A DNA stretch of 64,000 bases from Klebsormidium nitens (lineage: Eukaryota > Streptophyta > Klebsormidiophyceae > Klebsormidiales > Klebsormidiaceae). The stretch is taken from NCBI GenBank assembly GCA_000708835.1, contig DF237096.1, positions 45,291 to 109,290 of the forward strand. Direction: 5' to 3'. The translations under genes were made by a program, and so were the position numbers. Below, piece by piece: positions 1 through 12,000 of this stretch. Within the stretch, counting starts at the first letter, position 1. Every line of letters starts with the position of its first letter. The notes under the pieces were generated by a model. That model was not told where the DNA came from. It did not search any database and saw only the letters and a program-made list of their open reading frames with translations.

Positions 1-1
1 G

Positions 2-160
2 GGAGTGGATAGGGAAGGCGGTCAGAAGGAGAGTCGGCCAGCGGCAGGCGGGGACGAAAAGGTGCGCGCGCCGGTCAAAGTGCAAAGTGCCGTTGAGAGA
101 TTGAGGGCGAAGGAGGAACATGCTCGGAGAGCGGCTTTGTATGCTCGGATGGGTCTGTAA
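2..160 (+). CDS. C-terminal end of an unidentified gene (partial)
   Basis: An open frame enters from the left edge and runs to a TAA at 158-160, giving 52 residues that end in ARMGL. The peptide is hydrophilic and rich in Arg, Ala, Glu and Lys; the stretch VQSAVERLRAKEEHARRAAL looks like a charged helix. High GC and no stop across the stretch suggest a real last exon. What follows (161 on) is AT-richer and would be 3' UTR. I do not recognise the family. It could instead be a chance frame, since only 159 bases are visible. Confidence 0.45.
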   Translation, partial: GVDREGGQKESRPAAGGDEKVRAPVKVQSAVERLRAKEEHARRAALYARMGL

Positions 161-254
161 GGCGCCTCCATCAAGGACGAAGGTCTTTGCGCGGTTTCAT
201 CCTTCAGTGTCATTTGTGAGACATTGTCATTCTTGTTTTGCTTATAGTTTTGGG

Positions 255-999
255 TTATTCTTGGAGCATCTCCTGTAATACCGTTTCAACGCCCATGCTA
301 TTTCCAAGTACGCCAACCAAATGGTGTCGTGTGCTGTATGTACTCTTGCAATCGTACAGTGCATACCCATACCGTGTGCATGCGGATACTTCAAATTCGT
401 TGACTGTTTCTATGCGTGACCAAAAATCTCGTCCCATGTCACATCGGCAATCGAAGGTGATGACATAAGGAGGCTCATTTGCACAAATCATGAATATTCG
501 AGGGAATGGTCGTCAACCACACCGACAAACACCCCATCAGCAGCATCCTCTTCAGGGTCTATCTCAATCTCTTATATCCATCTAGACAGGACCCATACTT
601 TACACAATCCACAGTCTTGTCAAAGTTTATCTCGTATGTACCTTCATTGATTCTTCGAATTGTTGTAGGATCACCCCTCGCCGCACCTGACATGCAAATT
701 GTGACTGTGCCAACTGCATAAAACGAGGGCCCTCGATCATGCTGCATGTAATTACGGACCATGGCAAGAGCTGATTGCTTGATCTTTTCAAAAGATCCGC
801 GGTATATGGTCTTTGCTACTGATTGCTGATTCAAAAACAGCCCGACAATTAAGCCAAAAAGTTCTCCCGTCCGTGCCTGGCCGTCCGTGCATGGCCCAGA
901 ACGTACACTGTGCAAACATGTATATGCTCGTGGTCCTAGCTGCAAATCGTAGAATATACCCATTATATAATGCAAGATATGTGATCGATCCTCAAGCAC
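255..999 (-). CDS. Possible two-exon orphan gene, Cys-containing product
   Basis: Two open frames on this strand (559-999 and 255-491) could be joined. The first reads through GDPTTIRRINEGTYEINFDK and then TVDC, where a GTAAAG donor sits. The second opens after an AG at about position 474 with PPYVITFDCRCDMGRDF. Both phases are zero, so the join is in frame. The product would be polar with several cysteines, like an extracellular protein. No domain is recognised, no signal peptide is visible and the 3' end is undefined. This may be an untranslated or decayed region; treat as a weak prediction. Confidence 0.2.
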
Positions 1000-1329
1000 T
1001 CCGAGCGACTAATCTTCTTGGTCAAAGTACTTGGTGTAACGGCTCTTGGCCAGGGGCTCCTTCAGCTTGCTTCGCATGATGGAGAAGCCCAATTAGTTTT
1101 CGATAAGGTTCTGAAGCGACGTGATTATCAACTTAACAATTAAGGTGGTCAAATGCCGCGTGCTTTTTGATGGGGCTGGTGCACGGCTGCAACAACCACT
1201 TGACAGCACCGCTCCAGCCCCCCCGGGCCCTCGAGCCCGGGGGCCACTCGAGCCAAAGCGATCGCCAACCAAGCCGGGACCAAGCCATGGCCAACAAGTA
1301 AACCATTGGCTTGCAAATCCTAAAAATTG
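1000..1329. other. Intergenic, no gene seen
   Basis: No credible coding frame. A GC-rich self-complementary patch lies around 1218-1245 (two CCCGGG cores flanking a CTCGAG). The stretch ends in the left target-site duplication of the hAT-like element. Confidence 0.5.
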
Positions 1330-1761
1330 CAGGGTAACCGCATGGTGTTTTGTGGCTCATGGAATGATATCAATCCACGGGTTCTGTCTGAATGGTGTGT
1401 GAATGGTACAAGAATGGTAGTCACTGGGCAGAGAACTACATTTGAAGCCCTCAAAATGTGCCCGGTGAACAAAGTATGAGAGCTTTTGCACCTATATGAA
1501 ATACTTTCAAGCCAAGCCCGTATGAGCAGTAAGATATTGAGATATAAAAGCAATATAAAATGTCGCGAAGCTTGCTTCAGCACTTCCCGCCTGGAAAAGG
1601 ACAGCGAGTGTCAAGGGTCAAGTAGATTTAAGCATACTGCTAACCAAAATCACACCTATCAGCACCGGTCAACTCATTAACCGTCCGAATCGAATGGTAC
1701 ACCATTCGTACCATGCGCCCCGGTGGAAGGAGCTGGTACAATTCACCATGCGGTTACCCTG
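1330..1761. mobile_element. Non-autonomous hAT-like element (MITE)
   Basis: The element begins CAGGGTAACCGCATGGTG (1330-1347) and ends with the exact reverse complement (1744-1761), an 18-bp perfect terminal inverted repeat. It is bounded on both sides by the same 8-mer, AAAAATTG (1322-1329 and 1762-1769). An 8-bp target duplication together with CAGGG...CCCTG ends is the signature of the hAT superfamily. At 432 bp with no transposase frame it must be non-autonomous. The perfect duplication and arms suggest a fairly recent insertion. Confidence 0.88.
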
Positions 1762-1769
1762 AAAAATTG

Positions 1770-4010
1770 CACAACGTACAGGGCCTCAAGCTGACCGTCT
1801 CAGATTCAAGCGTTGAGTGCCAGTCATCGACATGCAGTCTAATACGGTAGGTACCGTATGCTCAAGCTGTCCGTCCTAGTTTAACACAAGCGGTGCAAGT
1901 CAGCAAGTCTGACTCACCTCCGGTGTCCAGTATTACCTATGAGCGGAGATCTCCAAAAATTAGCAGATCCCGGGTGAGCCCGTCGCGTGCATGTCAGCTG
2001 CGGCCCAGCGGCCGGTTGGTCCGTTACTCTGACATCAGCACGCAATGATGACTTGCAAGCCGCCGATAAAATCGGCCGCCTTCAACGGATTCTACAGTTT
2101 TCCGCTGAAACCTCTTCAAGTTGTCGCAACAGTCAACCCAGTCAAGCGTAACGCTAAAAATCACTCCCGTAACGCACGCCGCACTCGCCGTAATCTATAG
2201 GTTGTGTGTGACGAAAGCATGGGCACCATCTTGGACCGGGCGGATTACATCGTGGCTATCCAACCTCCTTGGGGGGCAATTAGGGCGTATGGTTTTGTCG
2301 TCAACGAAAATGTTTCAATCGATGTTTATTCCCGGAACACAATCTAGAACAACGGTTTGATTTAAAATCTGGAAAAGGCATCTCAAGAACGAATCCAACA
2401 GGGGTTTCCAGCTCCCTGTCTGCGGGTGCAATCCAGGGGGAGTTCTTCGACGACCGAAAAGTAACCGACTAGGTTAAAAATAGAGACCTTGTAGAAGACT
2501 TGGCCAGCACCAAGTATTATTACCCTGCTTAAATATCCCTAAAATTTCGGATACGACCTAAACCCTAGGATTTACGACAAACAGGGGGAGTCAAACACGA
2601 GCTTGAGCGAGTGCCTCAATCATGCAGGAATGTAACGGCTCATCAGTATTTTGGAGTTCTCAAACTGTATTCAAATTGTATTATTGTGCAAAGTACACCT
2701 CCTGGGCTGTAACCCGGTCTAGCTGTACATCACGTGGTTAACTCAGATGACTTTTCGTAACGGTGGCCCTTCCACTAAAGGGAGGGGTATGGAAACTTTA
2801 TTTTTGTGAATTTTCCAGGGTGTTGGATCCCGCAGTCGATCGCGATCCGCGCGGAGGGCGTCTTACGACCGTATACCTGGTACCTGGTTCCTGTTTCGGT
2901 ACCATTTTAGTAGGCAAGAAAGGGTACCAGAGGTGCGTCCATCATTCGAATGCAGGGTCGGGATTTTGCAAACAAGAACCAATATGAAAACCGATCCGCT
3001 ACAATAACAGTATATTATGAGCATTCAGACCCGTACGATGGCCGTACGAACGGTATCTGAGCTGATCTGAGCATTGAGCAATGAGTTTACCCCACCTCAG
3101 GCCGGGTTTAGATCGCCCGGATTGTGTGCAAAGGTGGCAAAGCAACTCTGTATGCCGTAGTGCACGACCTATCGCACCCAAGATAATCCTGACGAACTTA
3201 GTTTGGGCCAGAAAGTGCCTCGTTAAAGGTTGGTTAAGGGCCTTACAAGGGCCTGAAGCCGGGTTTGTGAATTTTAAAACAATGAGATAAATGTATTTTG
3301 TAGATTTCTGTAAATTGTCCGTGCCACTACAGTAGTCGCCTTGCATGCACAGCCTCCGCCCCCCGATCAGCGTTACGAGCTCAACGCATCCACGAAGTTC
3401 AGGCGTCAAGCGTTGCCCAGGTAGTGCTATTCTCTAGACTCTACCTACATCACTTGTGTTTTCCGCTCTGGAAGAAAGGCGCCACCCAACAAGTCCGCAT
3501 TAGCTGAGGCCGGGGCTTCTAGAAACCGATGCTCATCTTTGGAGTGAACCCCTGCAGGTTGCAGTTCCAGGGTCCAGGTACAGGTAGTTTGCCCCGTTTC
3601 CTTGGAAGTTTTCTGGGTGGTCCAGGAATTTCGCAGGCTGTCTGCATGAGACTGACCCGGGCGGCGTGGGGGTTTCAGACGAAGGGATGCTGGAGACAGA
3701 AGCCTTGTCTTTGTAACGACGGGGGGCGGCTTGACTTTGTGCAAGCATTTGGCCTCGTTCTAGGCGCTACGATCTTGTGCAGCAGGAAGTGGAGTCCACC
3801 AATGCCACATGAGCTGGAGTCTAGGGAAAGCCTTTGTTGAGCTCAGGCAGAGGTTTAAGTAGAGCAGCGTTCAATACTCAGCCAGACTTCAAGGAGCCAA
3901 CAGAGCTCCTGAGCAATAAGATCCATCACAGAAACAAAAAGTCAAACGGAGTCTCTTAAAGCCTCACAGAGGGGAGGCTGGAACACTTGTGCCTGATCTG
4001 GAGTCTTTCG
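1770..4010. other. Intergenic region upstream of the LBD gene
   Basis: No supportable gene. Frames of 70-136 codons occur on both strands but lack domains, splice logic or biased composition. The segment holds several short palindromes built on GGTACC/CCGTA (for example near 1849-1860 and 2875-2905). The final few hundred bases should contain the LBD promoter and 5' UTR; no convincing TATA box is apparent. Confidence 0.5.
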
Positions 4011-7000
4011 ATGGCAGGCCCTTCGCAAATGTCTCCATGTGCAGGTATTGGATTCTACTCTTCTTGTTTCTGATGCTTGTCTGCATGATCTGGTTTCTCA
4101 TTGCATTGCTTCGTCCTGCTTAATTGGCTCTCAGTGTGTCGAGCAAGAATTGCAGAAAAGCTGCGGAGTTTGGCTATGAGCCGCAACTGCTGCCAACAGC
4201 TGATTCTCGTCACTTCGTGTTAATTAAGGAGTACATACCTTGCCGGTACCTCATTCGGCCAAGTCTTTGAAGTTTTAGCAGCTTTGGGAGTAGAGAAATC
4301 AATTGCATGCCAGATAAGTGGGAAATGTTGAGGGACCTTATCGAAACATGGTGAAGATCAAGAGATTGAAGAACAGAGGGGGAAGGATGACAGATTGAAA
4401 AATCAGTATATTGTCTGGAGTGGTGGTATCAAAGTGTCTGCTTGTGTCAAAACGAAACTCCCTTCATTGCATTTCATTTTTATGATGCAGCTTGCAAGTT
4501 TTTGAGGAGGAAGTGTACACCAGACTGGTGAGTCGGCCGCAGCTTTGATTAAGTGACTCTTGCCAGCGACGTTCGGTGAAAGTCTCTGAAAACTTTCGTT
4601 ACGAATAATTCCACTACGAAGATTGCCCCTCACATTCCGGAATGTGCCGTGTGACGAACATTGAGGATCCTTGTTGACAAGCGTGCACAACAAGGGGCAG
4701 ATTTTCCTTGTTCAAATTGTCACACCCAGCGGACAGGTGCAAGCGTCTTCTGGGACAGGTGACACCCAGATCCTTTTTTGTCAAGTTGACACCCAGAGAA
4801 CTTATTCACTGGTTTGACATGACATGAGCAATTAGAGTCAGGTTACCTCAGTGGGGATACTTCGGCACGTTAACCAAAGCGACGAAGTGATCTGACAGCT
4901 GAATTGCAATTCTGTCCAATTTTGCGCCTGAGATGAAGTTGGTATCATCGAGTGGCACTGTCTCAGTGCTGAGAGCCTCTCTCACTGTGCACCCCCCATC
5001 TGTCGCTTTCATCTCATCACTTTGTCTCTAGATTTGACTTTCTGCAACCACTGACTGCTTCCTGCAGCGTTGCAGGTGCAGTCATCAGCTTTTCGTCCCG
5101 ATTGTCAGGCAAAGTCTGTTTTTCACACCACAAAGGTATGATCAGTCTTGCACTTACTTCTATAATTTACCTTTTCATCAAGTCTGCAGCGATGTTCTGA
5201 CTCGGCGCTCGTCTTTGCCTGCCCCAGCCTCTTTGCACCGTACTTCCCGCCAGATCAGCCGCAGAAGTTTGCAAACGTGCACAAGATCTTCGGCGCTAGC
5301 AACATCACCAAGCTCCTACATGACTTGCCGCTCTCTCAGCGAGAGGACGCCGTCAATAGCCTTGCGTATGAAGCAGACGCAAGGTGAGTGTTGCAATACA
5401 TGCAATTTTCAGAGATGGATAATCAGCAGAGTCCAACCGCACCACCTCCGTGGACTGTTTTTTTGTCAAGCATCTCCTATCAGGGACTTTTCTACCTTAC
5501 ATTTTAGAAGTCAGTTGCCAATGCATAGCTGGAACGTACATGTGGCGAAATCAGCAGGAGCTGGAGGAAGGGTAACGGCACCCTCTGAGGTCTGAGCTCA
5601 CAAACCAACAGCTGAACATCCTTCTTGCATGTGAATAGGAAAACCAAACAGCAATCCTCAAACAACAGCGCACTCAGAAAGTCAGACCAATCTTCTGAAT
5701 CTGGTCCTGAAAAGGAGCAAAACTTACTTGGGGGACAAGCCATCTTTCACACAGAGGAGTTGGTTACTTTGTTAAAAGTGTGATGGACTGGACACGAGCC
5801 TGGGGCATTTCAATCCAGTCCAGTCCTGGAGGAACACCTTCTGGGGACGCTCATAAATTGTGCTCAGGAACAGAGTACACTGGTTGAACGCAACGCCTAT
5901 ATGAGGACAGAAGATTTGAATACGAAGATGAAAGGGACTGGAACAGGGCGAGTCAACGGGTCAGATCAACTCCTTCACTCCGAGCGGACCTTACAGGTGG
6001 CAATAGTAGCTCCAGTCCCACGCTGCCATTTGATAAGGGGCTGTTTGGCTACCCTTTCAGAAGCTTAGCAGCATGAGATATCATCTGCTTTAGTCTGGAG
6101 AAAGGACCACTGTTGATCAGCCGCAGAATTATATTGTAGCAAGCTTATTTGACCCAGTATCACGGGGCCTCCCTAACTGCCACTGACACTAAACCTCATC
6201 TGAAAAACTCTGAAATTTCGCTTGAGATGCTCACATGCAAGTCAGCCAGATGAGGGGAGCCTCCGGTTCAGTTTTCGCTTTGTTGCCGAGGACCATTTCA
6301 GTCACTTCACTCTGATTTGGTCTCTTGTCAGATGACAGACTGCAGTTGCAGACAGTATGCTGAATGAACCCCAGGACTTCTGAGGGGATTAATATGGCGC
6401 TTAAGAATGCTTCTTATGGCCATTTCCAAGGCTTGATAGCCCGGGCAATGATCTGAATCTTCATTGCTGGGCTTGTTCCTTCTTTGCAGAGTCAAAGATC
6501 CTGTGTATGGGTGCGTAGGGGCCATCTCTGTCCTCCAACAGCAGGTAGCGCATCTGCAGGTAAGGACCACGCCTGACGGTTTCTCATCTTTTAACGAACA
6601 GCTCAAATTGCTTTGTCGTGGAGCAGCTAAGGGGTCTGATTGAGCAGGCCTGTGGATTGTGAAGAAGGGAGCTCTGGGTACATTCAGTCTTATTCTCTGC
6701 GTCAGTGTACTTTCGTTGCAAAGTTGGTCTGGCAGCTTTGTTGGTATCGCGATCTGTGGATACTAGTCCTCTGGCTATCTGCGCAGAGAACACTCCTCGG
6801 CTCAGGATCTCCCTGCTTTGACAGTCCTCGTCTTGCCTGCCTTTCCATGTTGCCAAGCTTCCTTACCTTCCTTTTCTCCTCCTACTAGTTCCTTTTGCAC
6901 TGTAGCTATTTACGGAGACGCTGGTGGTCCTTAATGCGGTAGAGAAGCCGTTGACGAGGTCTTCTGAGGGCCGGAGTAAAGATTGTTTCGAAGGCGAGTC

Positions 7001-7563
7001 GCATAGTCTTCGAAGAGCCGCCTTTGGTCCGGCTCACAGGCGTTTGAATTTACGTCTTCACTTTTCGGTGATTGCAGGCGGAGCTAGCGATCGCGCATGC
7101 AGAACTCACTAGAATACACACGACGACTGTGCCGCCCCTTCAGGACGATCACGAAAACCCAGCGGTGAGATTCCTTTGCGCGCAGCTCCTCTTTCATCCC
7201 GTCCTCGCCTCTCAACTGCCTTCCCCTGAGTTCTGCTGGTATACGGACGTTTCAAGACATCGAATGGAGGACACATGGAAAGACCGCCACAGAAGTTTGT
7301 GCAGAGGGCGCGCAAGTAACAAAGGGCGCGGCAGGAGGAAGGAAATTGTGTGCAAAGAATGTGCACATACTTCTCACTCGCTCTCCGCTATGCTGAGCCT
7401 GCGCTTGCTTCTCAGCCAGTTCGACGGACAAGTCGAATCTACATTAAGGGTCGCAGAATCTGGAAGACAATCTGCTTTCAGTCGCACGCCTTCATTCGAA
7501 TCTACGTTAAGGGTCGCAGGATTTGGAAGACAATCTGCTTTCAGTCGCACGCCTTCATATTGA
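4011..7563 (+). CDS. LOB-domain (LBD) transcription factor, class I
   Basis: Exons 4011-4044, 4491-4527, 5228-5383, 6490-6559 and 7078-7563 join to 260 aa. All three hallmark LOB elements are intact. The zinc-finger-like block CX2CX6CX3C reads CAACKFLRRKCTPDC, with its four cysteines spread over exons 1-3. The GAS block includes FAPYFPPDQPQKFANVHKIF, then GAS, and QREDAVNSLAYEADAR. The leucine-zipper-like LX6LX3LX6L follows as LQQQVAHLQAELAIAHAEL. An intact LX6LX3LX6L places it in class I, DNA-binding nuclear regulators of organ-boundary and developmental programmes in land plants. The start ATG gives MAGPSQMSPCA immediately before the finger, as is usual. The C-terminal tail (after residue about 128) is unlike known LBDs and contains a 21-residue repeat encoded by a 63-bp tandem duplication. 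A GTGAGA donor at 7167 could splice away this tail, so the 3' end is less certain. Confidence 0.9.
7434..7559 (+). repeat. 63-bp tandem duplication in LBD last exon
   Basis: Two adjacent copies (7434-7496 and 7497-7559) differ at only a few bases. The period is 21 codons, so the frame is kept, and each copy ends in GRQSAFSRTPS. Confidence 0.9.
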
Positions 7564-9037
7564 AGATAGTGCTTGCCAGATGATTTGCGGAACGAAGCAC
7601 TATCAGGGTCTGGCCAAACTTTCTTCTCATTGCTTTGAAGCCGGAAATGCTCACAGGAGCAAGGACGTCGCAAAGTTTGAGTGATAAGGTTTGGTCTTGG
7701 CGTTCTCCGACCAATGATTGATTGAGAAGGCACTTCCAGAGACCAATCTTAGCCACGTCGCTATTTCAAAAGCGTTCCCGGTCGTGGTTTCTGAATCATA
7801 AATTCTCCTTGAGCCCGCTTTAGCAGCATTGAAAGTATGGGAGGTGTCTGTATCCACCACATGTCCACTATTTGTACCAACTTTTCTGTGATTGGTGCGC
7901 GCTTGTGCCTTTTGTTTCCGTCAGACATTGTTGTGCCTCTGAATTGCTGCTATTCGCGTTAACGAAATTGCTGATTTCTACTTGTTGCCGGTCGAGAGTT
8001 ACCTTTTCCAACGTTCAAAATACCACATGCACCATCGAACGAGGAACAACCAGTACCAGGGATAAACAGGGTTTTCTGCCTGCTTCTAGCTCGACAGCCG
8101 TCGTAAACGTGTTTCCCAGATCGTGCAGGTTCTTTCTGTTGCGATGAGCAGCCGGCCGTTGGTGTCGCAGGCACTGGCATCGTATGCGGGCTTGAAACCA
8201 GATTCCATGCGGTAGCATGAAAGCTTTTGGTACGCGCGTTATTTTAGATGAAAGCGATAGAGTCAGCGTAGCGCAGGGATAGACCCCACGAGGGTCTGAC
8301 GGTTTTCGGGAAACGACAAGGTCCTCCTTATTACTGAGAAGCAGGTAGTTATGGAACTTGCCTGTCAATGGATGCGGCAAGAGTCTGGCCGGGCCAATAA
8401 AGAGCAAAAACGGCCCCGCTTGAAGCTTGAGTAGGTGCAGTGCAGTGATGCATTTGCCTTCCGTTGATGCAATGCTCTCTTGCAAGCAAAGACCGTACTG
8501 TATAGTAGCTGAAACGCCGCAATGGATCGTTCGAGTAGCTAGAGCTTACGGAACCGAACACACACAGTAGAGCTTGTTGAGATGGCAAGCCATTGAACGC
8601 CTAATTATAATATCCCGTACTGTCAAGTTCTCGTCTTGGTACATGCATTTGAAGATGCACGCAGCGCGGCGCCGCAATGTACGGTTTACGTCACTTGTCT
8701 GTAGGCCGACGGTTTGATTTGATCATGACTTGTTAAACGCTGTGAGCTATATTTGATTGGATCATGAGATGCACTACAATCGAAACGTAGTGACCCAGGC
8801 TTAGTACCTATAGCCCTGGCAATCGACTGCGGAGGCTTCCACTCACTGGTGCAACAGTACAAGAACTTCGGAAGTTGAAGCAAGTAGCATGTGAAAACGG
8901 CATATGATGCGGCCTAATATCGAGCTGTCATCGGACCTATATGCATGTGGAGCTGGGCTGGAATGCGGGGGCCTTATCGCCGACTCAGCAGAATCAGAAG
9001 AGCCAACATGTGAAGACGAGCCAAGAACCTTTGTCTT
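7564..9037. other. 3' intergenic region between convergent genes
   Basis: Expected to hold the 3' UTRs of the LBD gene (+) and of the membrane-protein gene (-). Frames up to 156 codons occur on the minus strand (8015-8485) but show no domain. A short imperfect direct repeat (TTTGATTTGATCATGA / TTTGATTGGATCATGA) lies at about 8707-8768. Nothing else is seen. Confidence 0.5.
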
Positions 9038-12000
9038 TTACTCTACCTTCGCTTCACCGCTTGGTCGGACATCAAGGCCTACGGAGCTATATTGCGACAC
9101 GGCTTCCCTGACGAATCTGCAAACAAGAGTATATTGGATTCGGTAAGACAAGACAAGGATGGCGAGTTGCACCGGGGAGTACTTTGAGTGCCCAACAAAG
9201 CAAGCGTTCCAATGTTGAGTAACTTGGGCAACATAAATGCAGCTGATCGAATGGCTCAACAGCTTTTTGATCAGAGGTGCATCATTCGCTGGATTTGACG
9301 GGCCGCTTCCAAAGGGGTTCTTTATGTTGGCAGGCCACCTGATTTCAAGCGATCTGGCGATAGGAAGAACGCAGTGCCAACATTTGACGGGTCGGCATGT
9401 CAACTCCGTCCTCGTTAGGTTACTTGAACTTCACAGCAATATGATGGCACGGACGCCTCAGCCAATTGCCGCTTCCGCAGGGATGAGTTGTTTTCTTCGA
9501 TACGCAGCAAGCCAGAATACCGCAAAGCAATCCCGAACAGATAACGGACCAGCCAGCACTCCACTCACTTTCGAAACTTGTCCTCGTTTGAGGTCATGAT
9601 CTGGATCGCCGCGACAAAAGAGAGCACAATCCCTGCACAGGAAACAGAGGACGGCATAAACGAAAGCCGCAGAGGACGGAAAAGCCATCAACCAGGTATC
9701 AATTTGGCGGCAAAGACAATAATCTTGAGCTTGTACTCAGAACCACTTCTCGTAAGTGTCAAGACCGTGATTGCACAGAGGTACGTTGCTCGTAAGAAGG
9801 TCTGTTAAGGGGCACAGGATCGAAATACCCTCGTCAACGTGGTACTAGGAATCTCGGAGAGGACGTCGTCAGGCGATAAACCATACTCAGGCTGTGGTTC
9901 TGAAACTTGACTGAGGGCCCGGGAGAAATCAGCTCGTTTTGCCGGCGCGCTTGGCATGGAACGATTGAATGACTGAAATGCAATCGCGTCGTTCTTTCGT
10001 GACTTGACAAAGTCTCGCAGTCACACCAAACCTGAAGCAAGACTTAAGCTAGATGACTTCTCAGTACCCCGAAACTACGGTGCGCAGTTGACGTCAGTGA
10101 CAACGGCTTGGGTGGACAATCTCGTAAGCGAGCAATAGAAGTTCGTCACCGGGGAGAAACGTCCGTGTATGATGAAATAAGCAGGACGAGTCGCGATCGA
10201 CTGCTGGTTTCAATACCGCCGCTTACCTGTCGTGAACAATACCAGAAGTCCCGTGTTCACGTCCACGTCAGACTTTTCTCGCCTGCAGGGTAACAGATGA
10301 CGTCACCCGTTCAGGACTTGGCTTCAAGAGGGATGGAGTAGAATATGCTGATGTTAACGAGCACGAAGGTCGTGGCTCAGTCTCCGTGTGTCTTTGTCAG
10401 GCGTGGACCCATTTGTCGAGGCCCAAAGTGCGGAAGGCTAAGGGTCTGGAAGCTTAAGAATTGAGCACATGGAGAATTGGCAGTTGTCGAGGTCCAGTCC
10501 CCCGGACGTTGCTCAGAAACGACCGTGAAACGATATGCACGAAAGCACAGAAAGCCAGCACAGTTACATGCATGTGGAGAAAGGAGAACTGCAATTGGTT
10601 TAGAACTGAGGTCGCCGAAGGTCTTCATTTGATGCCAGTCAGCCAAGTTCCAGGCATGGGGCACTTGCGCTCTAAGTAGGCATCCTTAGAGAGAGTCTGA
10701 AGGTGTGGCCCCCAGCAATTAGGTGCATATCGTTGACCCTTGGTGGAATGGAACAAAGATCTACCAAATCATAGCACGTGCTCTCAATCCTTGAGGACAC
10801 TAGATAAGAAAGGGGTCCAGAGCGAGCAATCAACTCTTCAAGGAAGCCTCAAGAGCCGTTTCAGAAGGTTCGATCCAGTAACATACCAGGTATAGCGCAC
10901 CATCACGTGCTTGGGCCAGTGATCCGGCTTGCTGTACTCCTCTTTCAGCTGTGCGTGCGTCTCCTCAACTGCGGCAGGGAGCGCAAAACGGTAAGTGCTT
11001 CCAAGCACTACTTTTGGCTTAGCGAAATGGATAGGGACACTTTGAATATCTTACAGAGCTTGATGGGACGAATGTTCTACTTGACTGGGCTTCTGAAGTT
11101 ACCTTGCTCGGAAACTGTATTTCCGGACGATAGACCAACGAATCGAAAGAGTAATTCTGAAGGAAGAATTCGTATATGGAGGTGGAGTCGTTCAAGGCTT
11201 GCACCCAAAGAATTTCCGCTACTCGATTCCTGAAGAGCCCTAGGGCCCAAGCTTTTGCAGGTCGCTTCTTGAAGAGGCCCGCGAATACAAACCGGGCGAA
11301 TTGCGTGAATCACAGCAAGCAGATCCGCAGTCCAACACCGCGCTGGAACCTCTAAACCATCTTTGAAATTAACGCCGATCAGAGGAGGAACTTTGGACAC
11401 CGACGTAAAAGCACAGACAGCAAAAAATCGGAGGCGACATCCTGCTTCTTGGGAAAAGAGAACAATAAGAGAAGTAAGAAAGTGATTCTCGCTGTTCGCT
11501 CACACTCTTCCGGCAGCTCATCCACCCGTGCTCGGACGCCCTTTAAATCCGTCCCTGACCAAGACAGCTCCACTTCGATGATGGGGAGAGACTTTGCCTT
11601 TGGACTCAAGAGAGTCACCCAGGGGGTGAGGTACTTCTCCCGGCCGAACGAGAGCGACAGCTTGTACGTGTCGTCATCTTGATAGCCGGTAGGCTTCGGG
11701 ATGGGTAGCACCACCTGAGAGGAGTCCCAATTATGGTGTCAGCATGATGTCAGCAGCTCAGAGGAGATGAGCTATACTGCTGGCAGAGTTGTCTTTTAGC
11801 TTCTGTTTGACACAGAATTGTAGAAAAGACCGGTGTGGCTAGGAAACTGGCCTAGTAAATCGGTGTAATGTTGGTTGAGACGATGCTGACAAGGGGCACT
11901 ATCCTGCAAGACTTTCTAATCGGGGGTTCCTGGTTCTTCCTGGACTTTGCCACAGCTAAGCAGGTTCTGTGTGGGGCTCAACCCTTCTAAAGCAAGCGAC

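Noticed and set aside
1218-1245. GC-rich palindrome as a regulatory hairpin
   Set aside because: Made of restriction-site-like CCCGGG/CTCGAG words with no partner gene or conservation; cannot be supported.
2565-2576. AAACCCTAGG word as telomeric repeat
   Set aside because: A single unit with no array; such words are common as plant promoter telo-boxes or by chance.
7541-8485. Minus-strand frames downstream of the LBD gene
   Set aside because: They partly mirror the duplicated LBD tail, have no domains, and fall in the expected 3' UTR interval.
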